A stretch of DNA of 64,000 nucleotides from Prostheceraeus crozeri (lineage: Eukaryota > Platyhelminthes > Polycladida > Euryleptidae): assembly GCA_907163375.1 (NCBI GenBank), contig CAJQUW010010445.1, positions 186,001 to 250,000 of the forward strand. The letters run 5' to 3'. Shown here one piece after another: positions 12,300 to 24,234 of this stretch. Made by a program: the position numbers and the translations under genes. The stretch's first letter is position 1; each line of letters opens with the position of its first letter. The notes below the pieces were generated by a model. It was not told the DNA's origin. It made no database searches and saw nothing but the letters and a program-made list of their open reading frames with translations.

Positions 12300-13620
12300 C
12301 ACCTTTGATAATTGGGAACGACTTCTGTTAAAGACTTTTGTGAACTTTCATGGCGTGTTGCAGAAGTTCGATTCCTCGATATGAGGTGTATTGCAGATCG
12401 CCTTTACCTTCGCAGATTAGCGCGAGTGAGCCTAGCTTCCAATCTGAAGGTATCAGGCCGTCACTGATAATGCTGTTCCCCAAGTCAGTCAATCACTGGA
12501 TGCCAGGACTTCTAGAGGCTCTCGCGAGTTCTGCCACTACACCAAATGTTCCAAGTACCTTCTTTCTAGAGCTTTCCTTCACATGAGTTGCATATTCATC
12601 AGACAGTGCAGACAGTGTGATTCTCAGACAAGACATTGTGGTACCTCAACCGGTTCACACATAAACTCCCATATTCATGCTGTGTATTCATGATTCTCTC
12701 CATGTATTGTTTCAACTCTTGTTTCACTACACTTTCTTCATTGATGTTATATATGACCAACTTATTGGCTTTGAATAGTCGATTTCTGCTTTGTACTGCA
12801 GCGAGATCGTCCGAGACTTTCTGAGCTTTCTAGGTTGTGCTTCTCACTCCTCTGCGAGATAGCCGTTTTGCTGCCATATTAGAATTAATGGTCAGCTTCT
12901 GTTTTGGAATAGCGCCAAGTTAGCAGTGCCTTTTGTGATCAACCGCCCTCTGTACTGCGTCATTACACCAAGCTACGTTGTGTCTAGCGCAGCCTTTTGT
13001 CCAACCGCACACCTCATTAGAAGCATCAATCCATGTCTCCTTCATCACTAATCACTTGATTTAATAATTCTACCTTTTGGACATTAACTTTGATAATTTT
13101 TTTGAAAATGTTGTTCAAGTCTTTGAACTTCTCAAAGACTTCTTCCGTGTTCGCTTGCCTTTCCCTTTCTTCAACAACACGTTCGCTGTTACGAGGCAGT
13201 GTTGCGAGACGCATTCTTCTTCTGCAAAAACCTTTTTGCATTTCTAATGGTATGTCTATCAATTTGCGATGTTCTCCCTCCGTATTCTTTCGTGACCAAA
13301 ATGATTTTCTTGCTTCTTGAAGCAAGTGTTGCAAATAATCATGGAAGTTGTAGTACCGAAATACATTGTATTGTCTCCTCCATCATTTGTGCGACATCCT
13401 CATCATTTGTATTTCTTCCTCACATATCCATTAAAATCACCACCAATCAGAATCCTTGCGGTATGTGGGATATCAGTCATCACATCGGTTTTTTCTTGGA
13501 AGAAAGCTGACTTTTCCCCAGCAGGCCTGCCGCTCGGTTGTCGCATTATTAAGCACAATATCAATCCGCATAATGGATTTTCGCCCTGGATCATTTCGCA
13601 TAATGTCAAATCACACAAAA
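12300..13620 (-). pseudogene. decayed LINE fragment with endonuclease remnant
   Basis: On the minus strand the 5' side (about 13403-13460) has ILIGGDFNGYVRKKYK, which matches the GDFN motif of APE-type endonucleases. Next come a basic coiled region (13026-13334) and a block near 12950-13000 reading VAWCNDAVQRAVDHK, corresponding to the WWN..V motif in the linker of this LINE group. Stops and frame changes are frequent throughout. The same architecture, better preserved, is seen at 33540-35022. Confidence 0.5.
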
Positions 13621-13624
13621 AACA

Positions 13625-14144
13625 TTTTGACCTACTTAAAAAAACATGGTCTTTTTCATAATCAGCTGTCTCTTATTTCAGCTTATTGCCACAGAGCTTA
13701 TTATTGACTATTGTTTTCATGTATTTTTATCTCAACTAATTTACATTCATTTACGTAGCAACAACCTTCAAGGAACTGCGTAAAGTACTGAAGCTACTGA
13801 AGAAAGGCATATACTGTCCGAATTGACGCTATGTTGGGCTTGATGCAATTTAGACTTACTGTTTTACTGTTCAAATCATGACATTGATATCCTTTAGAGC
13901 AGAAAATATAATTTTTATGAAGTGTATAGAATGGCAATGATGACAGCTACATTGCTGACCTGCAGCCTATCTCGAAGTCATCACACAGGATACTGTTTTA
14001 AATTATTTACCAAGCATGTCATTCAAATTGAGCGCTTAATGTCACCGAGGTGGTCCATCAATTTATCTTTTTGATGCATAATAATCGACTTTTATGTGAT
14101 TTGATCTGAATCTCGTCTCAATTATTACGTCGTTAGTTAAGAAC
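13625..14144. other. intergenic, nothing recognised
   Basis: AT-rich sequence with no coding frame, RNA gene or repeat that I can identify. Confidence 0.4.
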
Positions 14145-14269
14145 AAAAAAATTGCTTATTTTGATACTGATGCGGAACCGCCAATCGGACACACGCAGGA
14201 ACAACATATACAAAAAAAATTGCTTATTTTGATACTGATGCGGAACCGCCAATCGGACACACGCAGGAA
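14145..14269 (+). repeat. tandem duplication, 68-bp period, two copies
   Basis: A unit containing an A-run, TTGCTTATTTTGATACTGAT and CCAATCGGACACACGCAGG occurs at 14145-14202 and again at 14213-14270. The shared part looks identical apart from one extra A in the run. Confidence 0.85.
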
Positions 14270-14499
14270 ATATAATTTGAATGTTCAGCAACAATGCGAA
14301 TCCCATCAGCCGTTCACTAAAACCTACAATATCAACTACATAATCTGTCAGCCCTTCGCTATTCAAAACTTCAACGAAAAAATGTTCGCTGTTTATACTC
14401 GGAAGCACATTTGGCGAAACGCTGCTCTACCATGTGACCAGGTTTCATTTTTCTCACTCATTCTTTCGCGCTGAGTGTTATCGAGAGTGCAGAGTGTGC

Positions 14500-14580
14500 C
14501 TATTTTAAAAGTTTGACCCAGATTTGAACCCCGGACGAAGAGCGAACACTCTACCACACGGCCACTGCGCCGGTGCCAAC
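14500..14580 (-). mobile_element. tRNA-derived SINE head or tRNA pseudogene
   Basis: On the minus strand an A-box-like TGGCCGTGTGGTAGAG (14549-14564) is followed after about 18 bases by a B-box, GGTTCAAATC (14521-14530): the internal RNA polymerase III promoter layout of tRNA genes. The anticodon arm does not fold into a normal clover leaf and the spacing is short, so this is not a functional tRNA. A SINE head is most likely. The body and tail of the SINE could not be delimited. Confidence 0.6.
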
Positions 14581-14993
14581 TTGCGCATGGCAAACCTGCT
14601 AAGAAGGCAAAACTTGTATCTGGATCGCATACTGCCAAATCATCGGGCTCTGCCACCTTTCCACCTCGTCTCCCATACACACAGAGTGTCCGCGGTCGGG
14701 AATTTTAGATTGACTGTGCGTCAACTGCACGTATATGTTTAACCCATTAATCTGATAATCACACTGATATCAACTTCATTATTTTTTAGTTTGTCAGACG
14801 ACTTGCAAAAATGCAATATTATGCTGCTCAAGCTGTGAAATGTACTTGTAAAATATAACCTCGGGTGCATCTTCTATAATTGGTGGACCAATGATACCCT
14901 CCGCGAGTACACCTGTCGTCCAGATTTCCTCGGATATGTCTCAGTGCTCTTCAGTTACCTCCCTCGCTCAAAATAATCTCAATAACCTTCATA

Positions 14994-16390
14994 CAGGGTG
15001 CGCAAAAATAAGTGGGACACCTCGTTATAAGGTGACTTCATTGAACGATGCTAACATAAACGGTATCTACGAAAGTTCAATAGTCGATATGGCTTCCCGA
15101 TATGGCCTTGATGCGCTCGGAAATTCGTCTTGGCAATGAGATTTTAACAGATCTCTTGAATGTCGTCAGCATGATGAACGGTGTGAAGCATCCACTTGAT
15201 AGCTTCATGTTTTGTTCTTATACCTAACTTTCCAAATCTGCGCTTCAAAATTGCCCACAGATTCTCTATTAGGTTGAGATCAGGACTATTTACTGTCATG
15301 CTAACACGGCAACACTACTCGGTCGGAAAAATTTCTTTTCGACACCCGCAGTGTGACAGGTGTCGAGGTCTTACTGGAATACCAAGTAAGTGCCTTGGAA
15401 CTGGTCCTCAGCTTGTTGAAACACCCGATGTTCAAGAACTTGGAGATGCTGCTCTTTCCTCATAGTTCCTTCCACCAAATGAACTTTTCCAATGCTCTGC
15501 TGCCAGGTCATGCAACAACAGAGCATCAGCTTAACAGGGTGCTTGAAGATCTGCTGGAAATGAACCTCTGTCGGTGATCACTGTAGGAACATCGAATAAA
15601 CTAATTCTGATGAGACTGAAGTTCCAGCGTTTGTTCATCAGAAAAGATTGTCTGAGAAAAGGAAAAAAATACTTAAGATTATTTTCACGTATGCAAATTA
15701 TGTGAGGTATCATACGTACTGATCACCACATTTCAATAGAACATTCTTAATGATCATCAGTCCGTTTCAGATACTTTTCCTTCATGATTGGGGTAGGAAC
15801 TTGACATCTGATGGGCTTGAATGGAATTCGGCCACCTATCAGCCTATACTGAGCTGTGCGTCTACTCAGAACTCATCTCTCCTCTCAGCTAATTTGCGGT
15901 CATCGTTGGATTAACCGTGCTCAATCTAGTGAGCACATGGTCGTCAGTCGATTTGTAATGCGCTTGCGGTCACACTGCGTTTTCAATGACTTCACACATT
16001 TCAGTTTTTTTGTAACACTGCACAGTTCTACCAACTGCACTTTTGGATAAAAATTCAATCCATCGACTATTTGTCGAATGGGCTTCTAGGAATGATCGAC
16101 GAGAGTCACAATTTGAAAGCACAGTTTGTCAGTTAGATTGCTCATTTTGGCACAGAATTGACAGAATTTTGATGAGATCTTCAACTTTTCATGAAGCATT
16201 CAAATTTGATTTTTGAATCAACTGTGGCAATAATAAATAGTCACTATATTGACTAAATTGAGCATTCAAATGTTATTGTTAACTGTTGAGAGCTATGACA
16301 CCGGAGGAAAGATATAGACGGGCGACTGATGCTTAGATGCATAATTCACTTAAAGAAATAACACTGTTTCACTTAATTTTGCTCACCCTG
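14994..16390 (-). mobile_element. decayed Tc1/mariner-type transposon
   Basis: Terminal inverted repeats are readable: CAGGGTGCGCAAAAATAAGT at 14994 and, on the complementary strand from 16390, CAGGGTGAGCAAAATTAAGT. On the minus strand between them, about 15640-15670 reads IFSDEQTLELQSHQN, resembling the first catalytic Asp motif (WSDE). About 15200-15290 reads NSPDLNLIENLWAILKRRF, the third catalytic motif region (SPDLNPIEN.W..LK). Stops and frameshifts separate these blocks, so the transposase is dead. A TA target-site duplication is present on the left (14992-14993) but not clear on the right. Confidence 0.75.
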
Positions 16391-16446
16391 TTTATTCCAC
16401 GATCGGTCAAAAACTAATTGAGCTTTTACCTCTGAATTACAAATTT

Positions 16447-17105
16447 TTGATAAATTCCAGGGCTATTTCACCAAACCTGATAGAGACAAACGCCAGTCCT
16501 TCCAAAAAACGTATGAAAAAATTGCTGGAGATTCTAATGAAACAAAGTCGAATATCTCCAGAAGTTGCTGATTCTGCCAAACTACAATTTAGTATGTATT
16601 GTCAAGATCAAGCATTCATGAGGGATATTCGGCTTTGTAAAAACAAACGGCTTGGTGAATTTTACTTCAAGCTTATCGCGAACAGTGGCGAAAGACAAGA
16701 CTTGTGATTTGTTGTAAAGAAGGTGCTGCTGTTTCACATGGAAACGCGCAAGTAGAGTGTGCATTCTCGATCAATATGATCGCTGAAAAGTTATCTGAAT
16801 CATCTTTGGTTGCGCAATGAGTTGTCTATGATGCGATAGCAGAGGCAGGTTAGTCCTCTGTCCGTGACAATTACCCCATTGATGATGAAAAGTCTCCGAG
16901 GTGCTCGTCAAAGATATCGCTGCTCTTTGGAGTCCAAAAGAAGTAAGGACAAAAGTCAAGAGATCACATTCAAGAGAAATCAGGAAGCAGATGCGACCCT
17001 CGCGCAGCTACAGGCAAAGTCAGTAGATCTGCGGACGCAGTAGACATCATCAGATGAGCTGCTTAGAAAGTAGATTGAACGTGTTTCACAGATTGTCTCA
17101 CAGAA
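16447..17105 (+). pseudogene. hAT-like transposase C-terminal fragment with coiled-coil tail
   Basis: The open frame 16447-16707 ends in RLGEFYFKLIANSGERQDL. After a frameshift near 16720 the protein continues as LLFHGNA-type sequence, LSHGNAQVECAFSINMIAEK, then VYDAIAEAGG. This resembles the hAT dimerisation segment (SHG.A.VERGFS.N) found at the C-terminus of hAT-like transposases. The downstream part (about 16930-17045) encodes a charged, Gln/Lys-rich coiled-coil-like tail. The same arrangement recurs at 22008-23526 and 58980-59620. The upstream half of the transposase is missing. Confidence 0.6.
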
Positions 17106-18423
17106 GTGAAAGTAATTAATTCCGCTTTGTACATATATTATTGAAGTTGGTGAGGCGTTTTATGAATGAATTATTATTTTTATAACTACTAGAATTTATC
17201 GATAATCATGTTCGAACATGACTGAACCCGATTTTGTTTTCATAATCCGTTTTTGCTCCTTTTGCTGTTATTCTCATGAATTGAGGCTGGTGAGGCCTTT
17301 TATGAAATGACTTGTTTTTCATAAGGGTAGAAAAGGCTTTGTTGAGAAATTTATTGGTTGCAAAGAAATGTGCAATCGAAAGTAAGAAAAAGTAAAAAAT
17401 GCTATGCTGGGGATCACGAGGAAAGGGTGTAAGATAGGTCATGCAATCATGAGATGACCGATTTAAAAATCAATCAAAAGTTTAATCCGTTGTTTAGTCT
17501 CAATAGACAACACACCCTTGTCTGGCACATGCATGATTATCAATTACTTGATAGTAGCATTTAAAAAGCTTACATTTGAAATTCGGGAAAAATCGGGAAT
17601 TTGGACATCGAAATGCCGCGGACACCCTGTTTATTTCCACATTTCTTCTCAACATTACATCCACAATTTCTGCCGATCTTCTGAACATGACTCCGATGTT
17701 CCACTTTCCAAATCGCAAATTATCAAACGGACTATTTCTTCTTTCCACTTGCAAACCTCTATGCACTCTATCAGACTGTTAGCTGTAATTCCCACTTCTC
17801 GCATTGGTCACTTGTCCCACGCTTTTATTTAATGAACGCCATGTAGTAGCGCACGAAGTCCATCAGATCGGGCATTGTTCGTTGCATTTTCAAAATTCAC
17901 TATCCATAAGAAAAAATTGAACCACAGTTTTTTTGTCGGATGCCCTTCCTTATACAACCTGTTTTGGTGGAAGAGGAATCCCTGCTACACATTACTGGAA
18001 CCGATTCTTGTTTCCAGCGCTCACCCGCCCACTGGGTCACCCTGACTAGGCGTATATAAAGACGCTCACAATCACCTTGTCCCAGGTTCGTCATAAGATT
18101 ATGTTTTTCAAGGTGTAGCTCGGTCGAATTTTGAACTTTTTCTCAATCTCAACTCTGTATTTTCCTAAGTTAAACGGGACATCTCTAACTATGTCAAGTA
18201 GCGTCGCTTGCGCACAGCAGTCGAAAACAGAGTTGATGATGACAGGAGAATCGAGGATAGAATCATTCGTTACTGAGTGCATGGAGATCGATGGCTACAA
18301 CTAGGAGTTGAAATTTGCATCAAGACTACACATCGGAAGCAAACGTCACATGCTCATCATCGGTCGATATTCGACCACCAATGTTGCGCTTCCAAGTGCA
18401 ATAATAAGTGATAAAAATATCAT
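17106..18423. other. intergenic, nothing recognised
   Basis: Short frames on both strands (for example 17518-17832 and 17500-17766, antisense to each other) lack any recognisable motif. No repeat boundary was found. Confidence 0.4.
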
Positions 18424-19038
18424 TGTTACGAATGGCACCTAGGGTTTCGGTGCAAGTTTCTTACTTCACGATTTTTGTGGGATCTGCTCGAAGACAAGCC
18501 GTCTTATAACCCGGATACAAGTAAACCGAATTGTGGGATCTGCTCGAAGACAAGCCATCTCATAACCCGGATACAAGTAAACCGAATAGAACAATCAAAA
18601 CAATTGCCAAAACTCCTTTAATTGACACGGTCAATCTATGGCTTTTTTCAATAGGTGGAACAGGATGTACAGGTGCTCAGACGAAGTCAGCGGAGTTACG
18701 CTGTCAGAGACTTCTCAACTTTGTGTGTCCTTTGTTTCTATTAACAATTATTTTAAATAGTTCGTGCACACCAGACAATAATTGGCTGGTTTCCCCTTTC
18801 TCAGTCCTGTCTGTCACTCAAAGAAAGTGCTGACTGCAATCGCGCCTACATCCCGAGGTGGCTTCATCACACAATAACAAGGGAATTAAGACATTGTGCA
18901 ACAATATATCAATCAGACAAGAAGAAACTCTCAACAGCAAAGCAAACACTGTAACACAAGCTTACCAAATCAACACCTCACTTGTTAAGAAAATAATAAG
19001 TCACTGGAGAAATAAAATCAAACCTCTATTTCGTCGCA
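18424..19038 (+). mobile_element. solo LTR (copy A) of a Gypsy-like retrotransposon
   Basis: It begins TGTTACGAATGGCACC and ends CTATTTCGTCGCA, giving a TG...CA element. Flanking pentamers are ATCAT and ATCAA, a near-perfect 5-bp target-site duplication. It is homologous over its whole length, in inverted orientation, to 27640-28193, whose ends and duplication are perfect. Inside, a 56-bp unit is tandemly duplicated (18475-18530 and 18531-18586) in this copy only, which accounts for most of the length difference. No gag or pol sequence adjoins it, hence solo LTR. Confidence 0.7.
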
Positions 19039-19330
19039 ATCAACAATGTGTGATTCCATTGATTTCCATCATGCAAAAAATGCGGACTGTCAGCGTATCC
19101 ATACATGTCCAATAATTTATTGACGATATTTGTTTAGCCACAATTTCTTAAACTTTTTTGAGTGAGAATTTGAAATCCTATGAGATGTTGTATCATATCC
19201 TGGAGATTTCACATTTCAAAACTGATAACATTTTCATGAGACTTCAAACTCTAATATTTTATAGTGGTTCATTTTAAAGTAGTGACTAAAGTCTCAATAA
19301 TGTAGCCTATCATTTATCTACATAAATAAC

Positions 19331-19348
19331 TATATATATATATATATA
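19331..19348. repeat. (TA)9 microsatellite
   Basis: A perfect TA dinucleotide run lying 3' of the minus-strand LINE at 19439-20822. It may represent or adjoin the tail of that element. Confidence 0.9.
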
Positions 19349-19438
19349 GAAATTTCAACCGAAATCGAACAAAATTCGACAATAGCGAAGAATCGCTTTA
19401 TCGACGAAAGAAAGTTAGTAAAAAAGTCAAGTCGTACA

Positions 19439-20822
19439 TTACAAAAAATAATCAAGTTTTGTCTTGAAGACAGTCACGGACGGGCTCTCAATTATTGAAG
19501 ACGGTAACTGGTTCCAAATCCTGACGGCTCTGTTTGTAAAGAAATAGGATCTCGGTCTGCAATTTTTGACTAGCTGCTGCCGATACCGAAAAGCGTGTCC
19601 ACGTGTTGTAACGCTTGACTCGCCGGGACCATTCAGATGAAGAGGCTGGAGCGGATAAACCCATGTCAATTTGAAAAGGCCGTGATGAATCTTGTAAAGC
19701 AGCAAAAGATCTGATCTTATCCGACGATCACTGAGGCTTCTCAAATTCAGTTTTTGAAGACGTTCGTATGTCAAGCCTCTCAAACTCGCAACTTGTCGTG
19801 TTGCCCTTCTCTGAACTCTTTCTAGTCTTTGAATATCTTCAACATTGTAAGGATTCCAAACCTGAACACAATACTCAAGCAGAGGTCTGACATGTGCGAT
19901 GTATATTGGCATTAGTGACGCTTGTGTTAGGTATCTGAACGTGCGCCTGTACATCCCGAGGCACTTGTTTGCTTTGGCAACGACAGATTCCTTTTGTAGC
20001 CTCCACTTCAGATCCGCAGTCAGAATTACTCCTAGATCATTGAGACCTGCTCTCTTTAATGAATTTTTTAACTGTAGTAGGGCCTTCTTGAGGCAGCAAT
20101 TTCATACTGAAAATGGGGGTTAGATCGTCCAAAGTGAACAACTTCACATTTAGATGAGTTCAATTGCATCTGGCAACTATCAGTCCATCTGCTTACATTA
20201 TCGATTTCATGCTGGATATCATGTGAATTCGAATCTCTTGTATCTTTTATGATCAACTTCAAATCATCCGCATAAAGTTTGCAGTTGCTCTTGCAGACTA
20301 GAGGTAAGTCGTTTATAAATAGCAAAAATAGGACGGGACCCAAAACAGAGCCCTGTGGAACTCCGCTCGTAACCATTGTCCAGTCTGAGGTACTAGATCC
20401 AATGACAACACGCTGCCTTCTCTTGTACAAAAATGCTTTGATCCATCGCAAAAGATTATCCCTCAAACCATATCGAGACAGTTTAAACGCCAAAAAGGGA
20501 AACCTTATCAAATGCTTTCGCAAAATCAAAATAGATGACACCTACTGACTCCCTTTTATGCATTGCCTCTGTTAAAACATCCATTGTTTCCATGAGATTG
20601 CTCATGCAGTCTCTTTGAGGAAGAAATCCATGCTGATTTACCGAAAGAAGCGAATTATCAATTAGATAGCGCAAAGCGAAATCACGAATGATGCTCTCGA
20701 GTACTTTACAAGGAATGCAAGTTAGAGAAATTGGTCGGAAATTATTGAGCTTAGACGTTTTCTTGTCTTTTCTGAGGGGCTTTACGTTGGCATCTCTCCA
20801 AAGCGAAGGAATATTCCCCTAT
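19439..20822 (-). pseudogene. 5'-truncated non-LTR retrotransposon: reverse transcriptase and C-terminal domain
   Basis: Read on the minus strand from 20822, the protein starts at SLWRDANVKPLRKDKK and passes NNFRPISLTCIPCKVLESII, QHGFLPQRDCMSNLMETM and YFDFAKAFDKV. After a frameshift near 20505 it goes on to SGVPQGSVLGPVLFLLFIND and the catalytic KLYADDLKL. A further frame (19439-19954) encodes the C-terminal domain with HVRPLLEYCVQVWNPY and LERVQRRATRQV, ending IWNQLPSSIIESPSVTVFK. These are RT motifs 0-7 and the conserved tail of jockey/CR1/RTE-type LINEs. The endonuclease half is absent: the copy is 5' truncated, as is usual for LINEs. Preservation suggests a moderately recent insertion; two frame breaks make it inactive. 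Confidence 0.85.
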
Positions 20823-21623
20823 CACTAGACATGGTTCATTAATCAAAAATAGGGTTTACCTCAATCCGAAATTATGGTTAAGATAGGTATATTAAAAGGG
20901 CAAGCGTATTTTTGATTAAGCTTACTTGATATAGAAGATGACATCCTTGCGGTATCTCCAAATTAATGGCAAGGCACGTCTTCACGTCCATGCATTAGAT
21001 TTCTCGCGAATCTTTCCACATCACATAGATGAAGCATGTGCAAATAACAACCTCTACTCATTCTCCTTCATAAATTGAGAGCGATATTACTGACTTTTTG
21101 ACAGTAATCTGAATGCTGCCATCGCCATGACGCAGTTCATGAATATATGACTTACAGGAACCCCTGGAACAGATGAGCACTAAGCCTTCGGTGGTCTTGC
21201 AAAAAGTATGTGTGGTGACATTGTTTATAGGCGAAGGCTATGCGCAAAAAATTGGAATAATGCAGTAATTCTGATTGATACCTTCACTTGAAGTCCACAA
21301 ATTTCACATGCCGTGGAGAAGGTAAGTACATTGTATGATGCACGAGTTGAACATGCACTCGCATGTGTGACTGATCTGCCAACTCGGCTACACATTTATT
21401 TTATGTACACCTTTGCAATAGTTGCTGACATTCCAAGATTTTTACTTAATTTTCGACGCCTACCGTAGGCTTCAATACTTGTACTTGAGAATGTGATTAG
21501 TACTTCACATACCTGTTTTTTAGTTTAGCTTCCTTTTCTCCACTTCCGTTGGGTTAGACAATTATTCTTCATTAATTAGTATAGTCCAACCATTCATAAA
21601 TACAGTATGTTTATTCCAATATG
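20823..21623. other. intergenic, nothing recognised
   Basis: No coding frame or element boundary was identified. The T-rich run after 21640 belongs to the hAT-like element that follows. Confidence 0.4.
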
Positions 21624-22007
21624 CAGGCTGTCTAGTGCGTCATTTTTTTCATTTTCTTCATTTTTTTTGGTAACATATCATTTTATTTCATTTTTTGCTG
21701 CTGCTGTCATTTTTTTCATTTTTTCTTCGAAATCATGCATTCTCAAATAGATTTTCGTAAATTGCCGACTACTAGCCTAGTTCAAAATTTATCCTTAGAG
21801 ATATCAGCTCTCCACTTTTTGGATTTTATAATTTTGTTGACTAGTGCACTGAACTCCAGATGTCGTATAACTTGATGGAGAATCATCAAACTTTCGCAAC
21901 ACTCTGTTTTTTGGGATATTCATGATCTTATGGGTGATTCCAGAAAGGCGTAGATGCATTGGAATTCGGTAGAACAGTTGATTTTTGATTTATTCGAATG
22001 GTTTTAA

Positions 22008-23048
22008 AGTGCTCCATGTAAAAGTGAAGATTTCACTCATCTTGCGGATTCGATAACTGAACAAGGGGAAGCATTATTTATTCGCTACACCAATTCACGG
22101 TGGCTTACTCTCTCAAAATCAATTGAAAGAATTCTAATCCGGTGGGATGATTGCAAGAAGTACTTCCTCAGTCATGTGCCAAAACAGTGCGAGTACAAAA
22201 AAACGCTACAGAAAAATAAACGATTCGACAGAATTCGGAAGTGTCTAACCGTTCATGAACAAGATGTAATTCTAACAAGGAAGTTCTTGCTGGATATTGC
22301 TGATATTTTTGAAGAGTATCTTCTCATTTTCCAAGATAGTGACCCCCTTGTACACAGACTGTTTCCGGAAATGAAACACCTCTTGACAACTTTAATGCGT
22401 CGCTTGTTAAAACCGGAAATGGTGGAAATAAAGACTGTAGCCGACCTTCTTCGCATCAATACCGCCAATACAGCCCATCATCTGCAAGAAGTTGAATTTG
22501 GTCAAGCAGCCAATGTCATGAGCGCTATGCAGTCAGAAAGGCAAAAGAAGGGAAGCCGTGAATCAATGAGAACCTCCTATATAGCTATGATTGAACATCC
22601 GCAAACAAAGCTACCTATAGATTCGGAGTTGTTGAAGGATTTGACCTATCTATCCCCCAGTTCGAAGCAAGAGAGTCAAACAGATTCATTGAACGCCATT
22701 AGCCGACTGGCTTCAAAGATGCCGCATATCATCAAAGAGTCTCAAATGTCAGCTTTGCGTGATCAGTGGAAGCTTCATCAATCAGAAAGTATTCCTGATG
22801 AACTTTTCCGAGATAGAACAGGGAAATTGCTTTCTATCGATCAATATTGGAGTGAAGGCATGAATATCAAGTTCGAGAGTAGTAATCAGAAGAAATATGA
22901 ACTTCTTGGTAAATTGATCAAGAGTTGTCTGTCCATCAGCAATGTTAATGCTGATGTCGAGCGTAGGCTAGCGGTTGAGCGAACTAATCTTAGTGATGAA
23001 GCACTTGAGAAGGTGCAAGGAGCATGCACGTCAATATGGTGGCTCTGA
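22008..23048 (+). pseudogene. hAT-like transposase, central and C-terminal part
   Basis: The open frame follows a TAA at 22005-22007, which breaks a longer sequence (upstream codons read LIFDLFEW, then the stop). It starts with residues resembling the hAT pattern RW.SL...ler.l..W.....yF (TNSRWLTLSKSIERILIRWD, about 22095-22155). It continues through a Leu-rich middle (FLLDIADIFEEYLLIFQ) to LSISNVNADVERRLAVERT (about 22930-22990), which corresponds to the dimerisation motif N.A.VERGFS.. of the family. The N-terminal zinc-finger/DNA-binding part is not found. With the internal stop and the frameshift before the coiled-coil segment, this is a dead copy. Confidence 0.6.
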
Positions 23049-23139
23049 GAAAGTGTGTACGCTCTCCAAAGAGATAACGACCTCCGTGCAATAGTCGCAT
23101 CGGAAATTCTCAGAGAGGAAGAAACGCGAACGCGAAGAG

Positions 23140-23526
23140 TTGGAGATCGCAAAGAGAAAAGAGGAACAAGCTGTTGAGGAGGAAAGATTACGCCAGGCAT
23201 TGATTGATAAATCTGTTAGGAAACACGAGAAATTAGATGCGAAAAAGGAAAAATTACAGAAGATAGAAGAGGAAGTAACGGAAGAATACGAAATCTCGCT
23301 GCGGATGTTAAAAGAAGCAAAGTTGCAACTGGACAACTCCATTGCTGCAAATGATATGGTGGGTTTTAGAGTTGTCCAAGAATTGTACTCCTCAGTGAGT
23401 GAGAAAGTTTCAAGGCTGAGCGAATTAAATACAAAACAATCCATAAAAAGAGCAGAGATTGGATCGAAGCGAAAGTGTGCATTCGAGAAACTTATGAACA
23501 ATGTTAAAAATCGAAAGAAGATATGA
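23140..23526 (+). pseudogene. coiled-coil tail of the hAT-like transposase (frameshifted)
   Basis: This 128-codon frame, shifted by one relative to the preceding transposase frame, is almost entirely charged heptad-like sequence (for example EEERLRQALIDKSVRKHEKL, then KEKLQKIEEEV), ending with a basic NVKNRKKI. It follows the dimerisation segment directly, and similar tails follow the same segment near 16930 and 59400. It is therefore best read as the C-terminus of the same protein after a frameshift. Confidence 0.5.
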
Positions 23527-23590
23527 AGCCATGAACTATATTTGCAATTATTCATGAATTGTGGTAATTCGCCATTGACCTATGTTGTTA

Positions 23591-23710
23591 TGGTAGATGT
23601 AATGAAAAAATAGACGTCTTAGGTCAATAAATCATATAATACTCCCAAATTTTCGAATGTCTCTTTCTCAAGGGTATGAAATCACACTGACAGTGGGCAA
23701 ATTATCTTAC
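23591..23710 (+). repeat. left arm of 120-bp perfect inverted repeat
   Basis: Starts TGGTAGATGTAATG and ends AAATTATCTTAC. All 120 bases match the complement of 24235-24354 by eye. Confidence 0.95.
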
Positions 23711-23727
23711 AATGAAAACTTCTTTAA

Positions 23728-24180
23728 ATGAAACACTTCCAGGCAACTAAGATAAGAAAAGAGTTTAAAAGTTTCCAGCATCATTTGTTTGATTTGAAGC
23801 CAGTAGTTGTGACCCAGCCTAATTTGAAAAGAAGTGTTTCATTTAAAGAAAAATTATTTTGTACTAGTAATTGTTTGTGTAAGAATAATAATTTTTGTTA
23901 CATGAAAAATGTTGTTTATCATTTGACATGTAATTTGTGTAAAAGTTTTTATATCGGTGAGACTTTTCGCTCTTTTCGTCAACGTATGCATGAGCACCTT
24001 ACAACTGATTCGAGTTTATTTCATAAACATTTTGTTAAAACTCATGGTATGTTACCTGACCTTTCATTTGTGGCCCCCTTTATTTTAAAGCGAGGATTTG
24101 CTAATACGATTGAGCGGAAGATATCTGAGAAGGATTTCATTTCTAAGTATCGCCCAGATATCAATGTTTATTTAGTATGA
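23728..24180 (+). CDS. GIY-YIG endonuclease domain of a Penelope-like element
   Basis: The 150-codon frame is intact. Around residues 62-90 it reads VVYHLTCNLCKSFYIGETFR followed by SFRQRMHEHL. This has the paired Cys (C..C), the YIG core, and the conserved Arg and His-Glu-His of the GIY-YIG endonuclease that Penelope-like retroelements carry at the C-terminus of their polyprotein. The domain nicks target DNA in the known elements. The upstream residues (Lys-rich, with CTSNCLCKNNNFCYMK) form the Cys-containing linker usual before this domain. The preceding reverse transcriptase is missing, so on its own the frame could not support autonomous transposition. The listed start codon is simply the first Met. 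Confidence 0.8.
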   Translation: MKHFQATKIRKEFKSFQHHLFDLKPVVVTQPNLKRSVSFKEKLFCTSNCLCKNNNFCYMKNVVYHLTCNLCKSFYIGETFRSFRQRMHEHLTTDSSLFHKHFVKTHGMLPDLSFVAPFILKRGFANTIERKISEKDFISKYRPDINVYLV

Positions 24181-24234
24181 GAAGTAGGACCTCTGAGTTA
24201 TTTGTGTTTGAATTTTGTACTATGTTAGTTGTTT

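Noticed and set aside
14500..14580. Possible functional tRNA gene on the minus strand
   Set aside because: A- and B-boxes are present, but the anticodon arm and acceptor stem do not form; better explained as a SINE head.
23031..23555. 174-codon minus-strand frame rich in Ser and Phe
   Set aside because: Antisense of the coiled-coil tail of the hAT-like transposase.
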